Positions 48,320 to 58,855 of a DNA stretch of 64,000 nucleotides are shown here, one piece after another. The notes beneath the pieces were generated by a model. It did no database searches, had not been told where the DNA came from, and saw only the letters and a list, made by a program, of their open reading frames with translations. The position numbers and the translations under genes were made by a program. Every line of letters begins with the position of its first letter. The first letter of the stretch is position 1. The stretch is from Lycium barbarum (Eukaryota; Streptophyta; Magnoliopsida; Solanales; Solanaceae): contig NC_083337.1 of assembly GCF_019175385.1 (NCBI RefSeq), positions 22,328,385-22,392,384 on the forward strand, read 5' to 3'.

Positions 48320-50617
48320 GTATTATCCCTCGTTCGCATCAAACTTAGGGAGCTTTGATTACGAAGGGCTCAGACTCACGGTTCCGAGTGTGGCAAAGGA
48401 GCTCGAAGCATGTGTGTCCGCGAACTAGTGGTCATTCTAGTCGCCTCGCCGGGCGCATGTCGGTTCCTACCTCGCGACACCAATGGGCGATCATCCTGGC
48501 CCCCGAAGGATAATTACCTTTCCCGACTAAATATTATCAAGTTAAGTATCTATTCAAATCAGTAGAATATCTAATAGTAGTATCTATTCTTTTCAATGAA
48601 ATATCCGAAGTGTAGTATTTGTTCTTTTTAGTAAAATATTTGTTCCTTTCAATAAATTCAAGTATAGAAATCCATTCTTTTAAAAGTGAGGCCTCAAGTT
48701 TAATAACTCTTCATCGGCCCCAAATGTAGTATAATGTTCAAAATAAGAAAAATATTTAAAGTAAGCATCTGAGTATCAACATGACGCAGCTGTTTCCAAC
48801 AACCTTAGAATAGTAGTTTTTGACCTTTGAACTTTCTCAAGTATAACAATTTTATCTCCAGCCCAACATCAACTATTCTATAGTAAAACCGCAGCAACAT
48901 ACAACAACAATTCTCCCCAAGTAAGGCATCACGATGTGGCCATGAATAAGTGCAGCTACTGATCTTTATCACATTAGTAATTATGACAGTTCAAGCATCA
49001 AGCATATGCCAAGTGTTCTCAAGATCAGTAGCTGCTCGAAGTGATAACCGACACCGTAGCCAAGTATAGTAGCAACCAAAGGGAAGCAACCCTTAAATTG
49101 TAACAGATGTGTATGTCTCAAATGTTAACTCAGGTATAGCACCTGTTCCAACCGTTTATATGCAGTAACAGTAATACCAAGTCCAGCAAAAGCACACCAG
49201 TAACAACATAGAACATCAACAGCAATGCAGGTTTATGTTTAGCCAAAAAAAAAAAAGCAATGGCTTAGCTCAAAATGGAACAGCAAGTAACCAACCTTAT
49301 AGCACAACAATTCCAACACCATGATATGTAGGAGCTTAATTCATCAGATGCAATGGCCAAATCACAAATACAACATCAACCCATAAAATGTAGCAGCACA
49401 TGTCCTAATAGTGAAACTATTAGGCCAAAATGCTATGGCAAAAACCAAGCGACCATTTAATCTCAATTCATTACCAATCATAGAAGCCAACTGTAGATAA
49501 TGGCCAAGCAGCAAAACAACAAAGTGTAAAGGCAGGAGTTATTAAAATTCAGAACTGCACAGCTATAACACCTTAGTTCTCAAAATAGAAACCAACTGCA
49601 GCAATAAGTTCTCAATGCAACAACACTCAAAAAGATCTTAAGGTTGTCCCAACAATGAATTAAAAAGTGCCACAACAGCCTTTAAGACAGTACACCTTGA
49701 CAAGGAGATGTAATAGCATAGCACCCTTGATCCTAACAGTGTTTTATACTACAGAATGTGGAAACTACTGCCTGCCCATGTTTCAATGATATGGCTCCAA
49801 TTGCAGTAACGGTTAAGCAAAAATATGCAGTAATAGCTTACCTGAAGTTCAGTAGCCAAATGATCCAAAATGCAGCAGTTTCTTACCAACAAACCCAACT
49901 CCAAATGTTGGTCGAAAAACCAACAGCAGGCAGCAGTCACTCCATTTCAAGTTTAACAGCAAATTAGGGATTTTGATAAGCCCCCCAAATTAATAAAAAA
50001 AATAAGGGGTAAAGAATGAGCATCCAAAGTTCATATCTTCATCACATTAACATAAAAGAATACTCAGTAGTCATTCATAAAAAATAAAAATAAAACTATC
50101 AGAGAGCCAAGACATCAAACAAATTAGCATGTCAAGCAATAAACTTGAAAGGACAAGTCAGTTAAGGGGGTTACCACCTTCTTAAACGTCGCGCAAGATC
50201 CAAAGGTTTTAGAACCTCGGCAGGATAGGTTATTGGAGGGGCTAAACCAAATCCCAAAGCTTGCCTTGGCCTTCAGCCATCATGAAAAAAAGTGCAGTCA
50301 AGGGAACTACTAACCAGCAAGCAAGTTTTAGAAATCCTTTCATGAGTGAACACACAGGAGATAATTTTTAGGACAAAAGGTAAAAGAAAATTCCCAAACA
50401 GGATGCCCACTATTCCACTCCAATATTAAAACAGAAGTTTAGTGCTAGATTTCAAAAGTTTCAATCAACACTCTTAAAAATGGAAGACCAAATAAACATA
50501 TACCACATTAAATACAGATCATGGTTTGTGAGTAAAGAAGGATCTGTCTGGTTGACCTCAAAAACCATCAACTTACCACCTTAAGGAAGCTGAGCATGAG
50601 AATCACAAGCACAGAAC
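47054..50617 (-). mobile_element. Ogre-like LTR C, truncated
   Basis: Begins at the CCGCTACA end (47054) and aligns with LTR A up to about 50617 (equivalent of about 9570 in LTR A), then breaks off, so its TG start is missing. It contains the empty site for S1 at 48513-48517. No genes. Confidence 0.85.
48147..48320. repeat. Expanded (TA)n with inverted insert
   Basis: Two long TA tracts (about 48148-48211 and 48255-48320) separated by about 43 bp that contain an inverted copy of the flanking sequence at 48370-48398 (ATATTCGGAACTGTGAGTC against GACTCACGGTTCCGAGTG). Confidence 0.9.
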
Positions 50618-50724
50618 ATCTAAAAAACAGAAGTCAAAACCATGTCGAAACTCAAGTTGATCGACATCTAAAAAACAGAAGTCAAGGTTAATTCCCTCCC
50701 CCCCCCCCCCCCCCCCCCCCCTTC
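50618..50724. other. Junction with short direct repeat and poly-C run
   Basis: ATCTAAAAAACAGAAGTCAA occurs twice (about 50619 and 50666), then a run of 24 C at 50698-50721. It joins truncated LTR C to another Ogre-like leader. It could be a repair scar, or an assembly or sequencing artefact. Confidence 0.6.
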
Positions 50725-51252
50725 CCCAACTAGGCATTGGTTCCATTTATAGGCACACTATATGTTTCCAAATATCACATAATATGAGATGCGGTGTTTT
50801 TCGGGTCATAGACCGTACTTGACACGGGGTAGTCTTCCTATTGGGTTTGGATACGTCTAAAATATCCAAACCACCCAGTCTACTTCATATTTGGATTTGG
50901 CTTAGCTCTTACCTAGGCATATGCAAGAGTGAGTTTTTCGAATTCACCTTGGACTCGAACGGACTACTCGAGGTGAACCGTTGTCGGCCGTTGGGTGACC
51001 GCACACCAACTTAATGTTCAACGTGTTTCAAAAAAAGGGTGTTTCGGGTTTTTTAGTAAAGGCTAGACCGCTATCCCACGTGTCCCCTTTGAAACCATGC
51101 TTTTTGCCAGGAGTGGCGGAGTTCATGATATGAAATGAATAACAGTTATAATTGCGGAATTTAAACACATAGGCAAATAAATATAGTTAAAATCATATTA
51201 TATTTAAAACCTTATGGTTAGAACCTAGAAAATTCCCAGCAGAGTCGCCATC
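50725..51252 (-). mobile_element. Leader of a second Ogre-like family with primer site
   Basis: Non-coding leader ending with the primer site at 51234-51250 (minus TGGCGACTCTGCTGGGA), two bases from the LTR. Its layout resembles 38848-39480 but the sequence has diverged. It is truncated on the left at the poly-C junction. Confidence 0.65.
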
Positions 51253-51776
51253 TGTTACGGTTCACTTTTATGCGGCTTAAAGCATAAAATTTACTACGAG
51301 GTTGTTGGTGCTCTAATAGGATTTTAGTAATTTTAGAGTCGCAACGTAATTTATCAAAGGGAAACTAGGAAAATAAGGTAAAAGATTTTTCAAGAAAGAG
51401 AGAAATCTTTTTGGTACCAAAGTTCGAGGTCAGGGTTCAGGTGATCCCCTAGGAAAGGTTTTACGCACCCTAGTATGAAAGATCCGTAGAATACGGTTGA
51501 CCTACAAACTCCAATGTGTGATTAATGTATTTATTTGCTTAAAGTGTATAGGTTTCCACAAAAATGTCATTCATTTGTATCATAAACTCAAAACAAATTA
51601 GCAAAAAGTACCCTTAAAAAGGGGGTTTTGGGTTTAAAAATCCGCATAAGTGGTCAACTCACTTTATTGCCGGACTAGGACACGCCTGAGAGTTTTTCCG
51701 AGTAGAGTCACTAATATTCTAGTCCTAATTAAATGAGTTTAGTTCTTATGGGTTTTATTTATACATACATACATAC

Positions 51777-51842
<66 letters not shown>

Positions 51843-53564
51843 GTATAAATAAAACCCATAAGAACTAAAGATACACGTATATATATGTATGTATATATAA
51901 GAAAGAAAAACACAAGTTTTAATTATTCAAGTCCAATTTTATCATTGAAGCTCACAATCAGTCCATATTCCGAGTCCAAATCTGTCTTAACCTCAAATAT
52001 GTCCAAGTAAATTTCCCTTTATTTTCAGTCCATAAAGTTTTGGGCCTTTAGCCCAATAGTTTCAATTCTTTTCCCGAAAATTTTTGAAGTCCAAACCATA
52101 GTTTTGTTTTTCTAGAAACTTTCTAAGTTCTGGTGCCTCTTGTTCTCAAAAAATTTCGATCCAAGCTATAACTACAGAAATTTGCATTCTTAACCCATTT
52201 TTCGTTCCGTTTTAGCTCAAGTCCGATTCAAAGTCAAATAAAACAGGTAAAGGCTTCCTATAACAGGCTTAAGGCCCGAAAACCATTAAGTTATTACCAT
52301 CAAACGTTTGCTAAGGGCAGAGGGCCCAAAATTTGCCACTTAATTATTTGAAGATCATTTAGCCTTATAGTATAAAACCAGTTTTTGATCTTAATCGACC
52401 CAAATTAAGTGTCAAGTTCATGCAAGTTAAAACCAGCCGAGTTAAAAAAAATGTTTTAAGCGACTTCCTAAAAATACTATGCATTTCCTAAGTTCTAGCC
52501 TCCATAAGGGATTTCAATATTTTTCCATGTCTTTACACATATAAATCGGAAAAAAAAAAAGTTAGACTGGTGGGCCTACCTAAGCCCAACAGTTGGCTAT
52601 TTTCACCCATAGTTGGGCCTTCAAATAAATATTAGCTTCCCTTTCTTATCGGACTCGATGGAAAATAAGGGTTAGGCTTCTGGCCCAACAAGTTTAGACG
52701 TAGAGGATGGTCCAAGTGGCCCATTAATCGTTCACATGAAACATACTAAAGGATAATGATTAGAGGATGTTTAAAAGCGAGACTAACTAAGAGTATATCA
52801 TTCGCATATACGAACAAGCCAAGTAAAATAAAGGTGCATACTTCCAGCAATATTAAACAAGGCCCAATTTTTAAAAGTACAGTCTTTCATAGTAAGCATA
52901 AACTGGCCCAACAACTCACTAAGTAATATGCAAATTAAAGACCCAATGTGAAAATTCAAAGGAAAATGGGCCTGCTGAGGCCTTTATATGCAGAAACATA
53001 TCAATTTAAGACCATATAGATGATATACCATAGGTATACTGGATATATAAATGCATGTAGACCTTAAGTATACAAAACTGATATACACATATACCTTAGG
53101 TATATCGTCTGATATACAGTATCTTTTCTGAACATAACAGACATCAGACCAAGGAGAACCATTCATACTTTCTCATTTTAGCATATTCAAACAGTGTTTT
53201 TTTTATAAAAAAAAAAAAATTACAAAGCATGCTACCAGACATACACAATATTCCTTGTGCATATTCTCTTACAAAGAACAAATCACACACACATAGTTAC
53301 TTTCAGGCAGTGAAGAATTCTAAGAACAAGACCCTTAAATCTCATAACAACAAATGTGCATGAGTTACAGAAACCATAAGACACAGAGTTACTTATATCT
53401 AATGAAATTTGCATACACTAGCTCCTTTAATTAGCCTTAAAAGGTCACAGAATGTGTGGTCTCATATGAAGAACCCCAGCAGCCAAGATTTAAAGTGATT
53501 GGGCTGAGTTAGACTTGTAACTCAAAGCCATATCACTCCCCTCCAAGCCCTGGGTAAGTCAGTC
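51253..53564 (-). mobile_element. Ogre-like LTR of a second family, partial
   Basis: The minus-strand LTR end is ...CCGTAACA at 51253. The GTGATCCCCTAGGAAAGG and TTAGAGTCGC segments match the corresponding parts of LTRs A-C. No TGTTGACACC start is found before 53564, so it is truncated or interrupted by GY3. No ORF is credible. Confidence 0.6.
51738..51869. repeat. 132-bp near-perfect palindrome around (TA)n
   Basis: The arms start TTTAGTTCTTATGGGTTTTA on the left and end with its reverse complement on the right, continuing through (ATAC)n and (GTAT)n into a central TA tract. Only the tetranucleotide part is slightly asymmetric. It can form a cruciform or hairpin. Confidence 0.9.
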
Positions 53565-54566
53565 TGTCACGACCAAATTTAGGATCACGCGGGCACCTAC
53601 CTTTCCCTCCTCGGTAGGCGAACCCTCAATCAATAACACAGTAATCGAGTAAAGACAATTTGAATATTCTAATAACTAAGTACGATTAACAGTGGAAATC
53701 AATTACCTAATAAACTCCAATATTGAAAGTGTTTACAATCGTTAAATAAATAAAGCCTCTTTCAAATTCCCACGACCTGGTCTAGACTAGTACAAGAGCG
53801 ACCAAATGATACGGATTACAACAACGCTATAAGACCCAACCTCCGTCTCGAAATGAAATGGGAGGAGGCCTTCAGATTAGGCATCGCGCATCTCCGAACA
53901 TGTTGCAATCAATCACCTGAAACACTCTACACCCGAAAAAGGTGTAGCAAGGGCAGTATTAGTAAAATCAACGAGTACAGAGTAAGTATTTTAGGCCGAC
54001 AATGGTTAGAAACACATATCAATAAAAGAAGTCACAAATAAACATGATCAGCAACTAAATCAATCCTATATCTATATACCGCACAACATGACACCAAGAC
54101 CCTTAACTCAGTCACATTCTGTTAATAACCACAAGACAGATCCACAACAATATCGCGACAATCATATATCATTAATACCATTCGTTTTTAGTCTACATCC
54201 TTTAGAGGCCAAACATACAACTGATCCTACAAGCGAGCCACAAGACAATTAACCAGTAAAAGTCACAGATAATCAAAGACAAGTATACATCATCGCCTAA
54301 GTAACATCTAATCTCAATTGTGCCAAGTCTAAATATATATCAATCCGAATCCAACACCAAAAGTAAACACCAAAATCATCTCAAACAAGCCATAATGCAA
54401 TGTGATGCAATGATGTATGAATGAAATGCAATGTCATGCTAATGTTGTGTACACATGTACTCCAGGCGGAAATATCGACATCTCGGTAGCACAACCCAGT
54501 GTGCCTCCCGAAGTCTAAGTTCCACCCGTCCCGGATCTTTGCCCAACAGACAGACGGAACCCCGGA
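53565..54566 (-). mobile_element. GY3 3' LTR fragment
   Basis: It ends ...GGTCGTGACA on the minus strand (53565) and is homologous to 58856-59698. Its start is missing: it begins abruptly at CCGGGGTTCCGTC, joined to RT sequence. Probably gypsy type. Confidence 0.7.
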
Positions 54567-55320
54567 TCATGGTCCCATCTTTCTTCTTCACAAATAACAC
54601 AGAAGCACCCAAGGGGAGACACTCGGTCTAATGAACCCCTTGCTCAACAAATTCTGTAACTGCTCCTTAAGCTCCCTCAACTCAGCAGGTCCCATCTGAT
54701 ACAGTGGAATGGAAATAGGATGAGTGCCCGGATCCACGTAGATACAAAAATCAATGTCGCAATCGGGTGGCATACCTAGCAGATCTGACGAAAATACCTC
54801 CGCAAACTCGCTCACAATAGGGATAGACTCAAGGGGTGGAGATGCAACTGTCGTATCACGAACATGAGAAAAGTAACTTAGACACCCCTTACTTATTAAC
54901 TTCTTCTCCCGAAGGAAGGAAATGATCTTCTTCGGGGCGAAACTAGGAGTACCCCTCCACTCAAGCATAGGAATGCCCGACATGGCTAAGCTGACCGTCT
55001 TGGCGTGACAGTCCAAGACGATAGAGAGAAAGCCAGGACATACCCAATATAATATCCAAGTCTACTATATCGAGAATCATCAAATCTACCCAAGTGTCAT
55101 ATCCAATAAAAGTAACCAAACAAGACCGGTAAATTCAATCAACAATCGCAGAATCTCCGACCGGAGTAGACACATGAACAGGTATATCTATGCTATCACA
55201 AGCAAAATCCCAAGCAATGACATGAAATGCAGATACATACGAATAAGTGGATCCAGGATCAAATAACACAGTAGCAGACTGACCCCGAACAGAAATAATA
55301 CCTGCTGTCACTGCACCAAG
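54567..55320 (-). pseudogene. GY3 protease and N-terminal reverse transcriptase, broken
   Basis: Minus strand. Protease active site DPGST at 55246-55260, in a readable context (SATVLFDPGSTYSYVS), followed by a stop. A segment from about 55016 has the linker CHAKTVSLAM and then RT N-terminal motifs (PPDCDIDF, MGPAELRELKEQLQNLL, GFIRPSVSPW). A frameshift at about 54600 precedes FVKKKDG (54575-54596). It then fuses to LTR sequence; the palm with its YxDD motif, RNase H and integrase are absent. Several frameshifts and stops show long decay. Confidence 0.8.
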
Positions 55321-55404
55321 AATCTCTACCTAGGGTCTAGCTGCTCTATCCCTCGCGGCCTCAACTCTCGCTGTATAGTAAACAATGTCCTAGAATGAAG
55401 CGCC

Positions 55405-55889
55405 CTACGCTTCAAGCTGGATATAGGGCAGCTGGAGAGGACCATCCAGCCCACTAATAAACCACCGGATCCTGCTGGCTTCCGTCAGAATCAAGGGATA
55501 GGAGTAACGGGCCAGGTAGGAGAAGGATAGTGCATAGGTAGCAATCGGCCTGCCCTCTTGACGGAGATCCAGAAACTGGCCTCGACGCTCGTCCCTCCAT
55601 GAACGAGGCACGTACCTCTCCAGAAACACCCTATATAACTGCTCCCAAGTAAGTAGACACGCACCACTGGTCTGCTAGCAAGGTAGTCTCTCCACCATTC
55701 CCACGCGCCACCCCAAAATCGATGGGTAACATAGATGACTTCGAGTGTATCCGTAATCCCTGCCATGTGAAGTAGCTCATCGGTGATCACGATAAACTCG
55801 TAGGCATCCTCGCCTGTTGCGCCAGTAAAAACTGGTGGAGCCAACCTCATGTTCATCCTCAATGCGGGCGTGTCATGAATCCTCACCAT
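55405..55889 (-). pseudogene. gag: GY3 gag, frameshifted
   Basis: Minus strand, ATG at 55889. The Retrotrans_gag domain is readable in two frames: PPVFTGATGEDAYEFI and WEWWRDYLASRP first, then after a shift near 55660 FLERYVPRSWRDERRGQFLD and LRQEGRPIATYALSFSYLAR up to a stop at 55405. The ATG is immediately preceded by CTCTTCCCTCACAG, a textbook 3' splice acceptor. No zinc knuckle is seen downstream. It is diverged from CR1/CR2 gag. Confidence 0.85.
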
Positions 55890-55957
55890 CTGTGAGGGAA
55901 GAGATAAGAGTCAGATACCAATTTGATCTTTACAGGTACCAAATTGAATAAAGTAGC
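55890..55957 (-). other. GY3 leader fragment with splice-acceptor-like end
   Basis: Leader between gag and S5. It carries TCTTCCCTCACAG just before the ATG and the left TSD copy GTAGC (55953-55957) of S5. TGGTATCTGA within it resembles a primer site, but the better site is at 58841-58852. Confidence 0.5.
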
Positions 55958-58705
55958 AGTCACACCCTAACAATGGTAGGGAATGACGGGCACCCGACTC
56001 TCATCAGAGTCGAGCGAACCCTTAGACATTCGCTCTATCAAAACCTGTCATTTCAAAAACTTTTAAGAACATAAAACTTTTCCAAATAGAAATCATTATC
56101 TTTATAACGATCATAAAAACTTTCAATCAAATAAGTACTTTAAACCAATTGAAATCATCTAAAATGCATACTCTTTTTAAAATCCACGAATGACTCAACT
56201 GACATCACTTTGTCGACATCTCGACAAACATACCACAGGACACTGTCTGTAGAAGTCTCTAAGAAGTAAACTGAACATTATGAGTCAGGACAGGGCCCTA
56301 ACATACCCATAATCATACATATCTATTCATGACTCAGCACAGCTCTAGAATGAGGTGGAACTTTCCAATCCCAACTGACATCCAAGCATCCTAGCTATAC
56401 ACTTAACCTGCCAAACAATCTGGGGCTGCGGGCATGAACGCAGCGTCCCCAGGAAAAAGGACGTCAGTACAGACAATGTACTGGGTATGTAAGGTAGTAA
56501 CAAATCATGATCATAATTTACTTAGGAGAGAAGAAATCACAATCTAACTCAATACCTGCAGCTTTTGCTGGAAGAAACATAAATGTGCACACGAAGTCTA
56601 AAAACAATCCTTAAGTAAATAATGCAATCCAACACACATGCCGCTTCCGACATGTTAACAAAATGGTCCCTTTAGACAGCCGCTTCCAGCTAGTATCACA
56701 ATAGTCCCTTCGGACGGCCGCTTCCGGCATAATAATGATAGCCCCTTCGGGCAGCCGCTTCTAGCTTAATATCGCAATAATGTCAACACAAACTCAATCC
56801 ACAAATATCAATTTCAATTCATATCATAAGTCACTAATCAATTGATCACAATCTAGTTATTAGCCTTAGTCTTTCATAAGAAGTTATCAAATTTGTGTCT
56901 CACTAGACTTAGGAGAACATACTTCCAAGTTTGAGAGTAGAATTGTTATGAAATTCATACTACCTATATTCTACTCAATTTGATCTTATTGCCTTACCCA
57001 AGAATAAATGATCATGTCAATACAAAGGGATGATACTATGGAATCTAAACATAAATCGTAAATGAAATGAAGTAGTAAAATCTCGCACCCCCTTCGGAGT
57101 GGTTTTGAGAATCAAACTCTATGTTTCCTTTAGTATAAAATGCATTTCCTCGAAATCATTAGTAAAACCATATGCACAACTCAATTTAGCACCTTATGGG
57201 TGTTCCCTTCGGAACAGAATAGGAGTACAATAGTAATAATCCATCACAAGAAACATTTAGACCTTACTCGTCTAAGAATGGAATCTTATGGAATACATAT
57301 AGAATGAATAACAACAAGAATCATGCCAAATGAAGAAAGGTTTGCCTTACATACCTTGTCACTTACGTGATTAGCTTAACTTATGCTTCCAAACATTGGC
57401 CAATCTACAATCATGGTAAAGGAAACTGTATGCAACTTGAAAAAGGTTCATATACTTCTCTAAGGTCGTAATTAACTTCCGTAAATTCGGGCAGCATTTT
57501 CCCTGTAATATTCGCTTCCCTCTAATTCCAATTCAATTTAACAACACAGTCAGCAACCAACAACAAAAACAACCATCTCATATAACCCTCTTTAAACTCA
57601 AAGCATCAACTCCCAAAGATATACACCAAAAAAGCTCAATATACGCTTTGAATATAATATCTTCATACACATTATACTTCCAAATTTAAGAAAAGAAACT
57701 TATCAACAACATCAACAACAATATCAACAATCATTTTATATCAATATCCAACTAATTCTATCCATTTAATCATACCAAAACAGCCCCCAAGTCATTTGAT
57801 ATCCAAAAATTATAAGCGAACTTTCAACGTCATTTTCTCTATTCTAACCCGTCAAATCTATCAATCATCATGGTAAAAACATCATTAACATCTTAAACAT
57901 ACCTTATATGAGCAGCCACAACGAAACCAACATCCCCCAAGTTCAAATTGTAGCTTAAAATGACGACGACAACTCGTACTACACTTTATTCTTTACGAGC
58001 CTCGGGATTCAGGGCCTCAAACTTGATCGAACACTTGCTTTATCTCTCTAAACTCCCCTCACTCTCTCTGTACCATGTTATGGACCTTTTGGTATGAAAT
58101 GAGGACAATAAGGGTTAAAACCACCCTTAAATAGCAAGGGAAGTGGGCCTGACCCGAGTTGGAATCGGGTTGGGCAAAGCCCACCGCCCAGTTTGACCTT
58201 TCTGCCTTAAAGCGTTTATAACTTTTTATTCTTCTGTCGTGTGAAGGCTCTCAACCTATAGTTGAAAATATATTTCAATTATCTACAACTTTCATTCTTT
58301 GTGTTTTCCCAAATTCTAAACTTATAATGGCATGTAGGCCTCGTAAAGCTAGATCACCCGAAAACGTATCCTTAAATCATCCTTTTGGAGTGCTTATGCT
58401 CATATTTGGCTTAAGTGTCTTTCTTAAGACTTGATCAACTTCCCATGTACTATTCATATAGATTGTCATATGCCCTTTATAAAATCCCGACATGTGGGCC
58501 CCACCTTGACTTACGGTTACGCGGGCTATATACCTTTTAACGTATCATTCCAATCATATTGTACGAATTCCAAATATCATACTCATGCTATCCTCATGCT
58601 AATACAGTATAATTTTATCCTTTATACTTGTAATATTTGCTCCTCCTTGAGCTCACATTAAGCCGTCTGTAGCCTTAGTAACATGAAACTTTCTGGGGTG
58701 TAACA
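55958..58705 (-). mobile_element. Solo LTR S5 (gypsy, TGTTACACCCCAG)
   Basis: From TGTTACACCCCAG at 58705 to ...GGTGTGACT at 55958 (last base mutated from A). Perfect TSD GTAGC at 55953-55957 and 58706-58710. It is 2748 bp. TATA-like CTATTTAAGG at about 58123-58132, preceded by an AACCCGA/TCGGGT inverted repeat. Donor-like AAG|GTATGT at 57903|57902 and again at 57355|57354. Short minisatellite GCCGCTTC...CCCTTCGGACGG at 56640-56765. Confidence 0.92.
56426..56484 (-). other. Conserved three-hairpin block (S5 copy)
   Basis: CAGTAC/GTACTG, CGTCC/GGACG and CTGCG/CGCAG, all perfect, in the same order as in the CR and S1/S4 families although the rest of this LTR is diverged. Confidence 0.7.
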
Positions 58706-58710
58706 GTAGC

Positions 58711-58855
58711 ACGAAGAATGAAAAGAAAGTGAGATTTCCTAAATGTCCTATAGCCTCCCGCAGATAAGCACGAAGCTCATCGTACCGATCCACGAGACTC
58801 TACTAGACACGCTCTTGTATTAAAGACCGGGTAACCTAGGGCTTTGATACTAACT
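58711..58855 (-). other. GY3 leader and primer binding site
   Basis: Leader cut off from gag by S5. Primer site on the minus strand TAGTATCAAAGC (58841-58852), a variant of TGGTATCAGAGC, 3 nt from the LTR end. Confidence 0.7.

Noticed and set aside
48013..48348. 109- and 81-codon ORFs made mainly of Ile-Tyr
   Set aside because: Products of the TA tracts in LTR C.
55911..55920. TGGTATCTGA (minus) as primer site of S5 or GY3
   Set aside because: It lies in the GY3 leader left of the S5 TSD, too far from an LTR end. The site at 58841-58852 is correctly placed.
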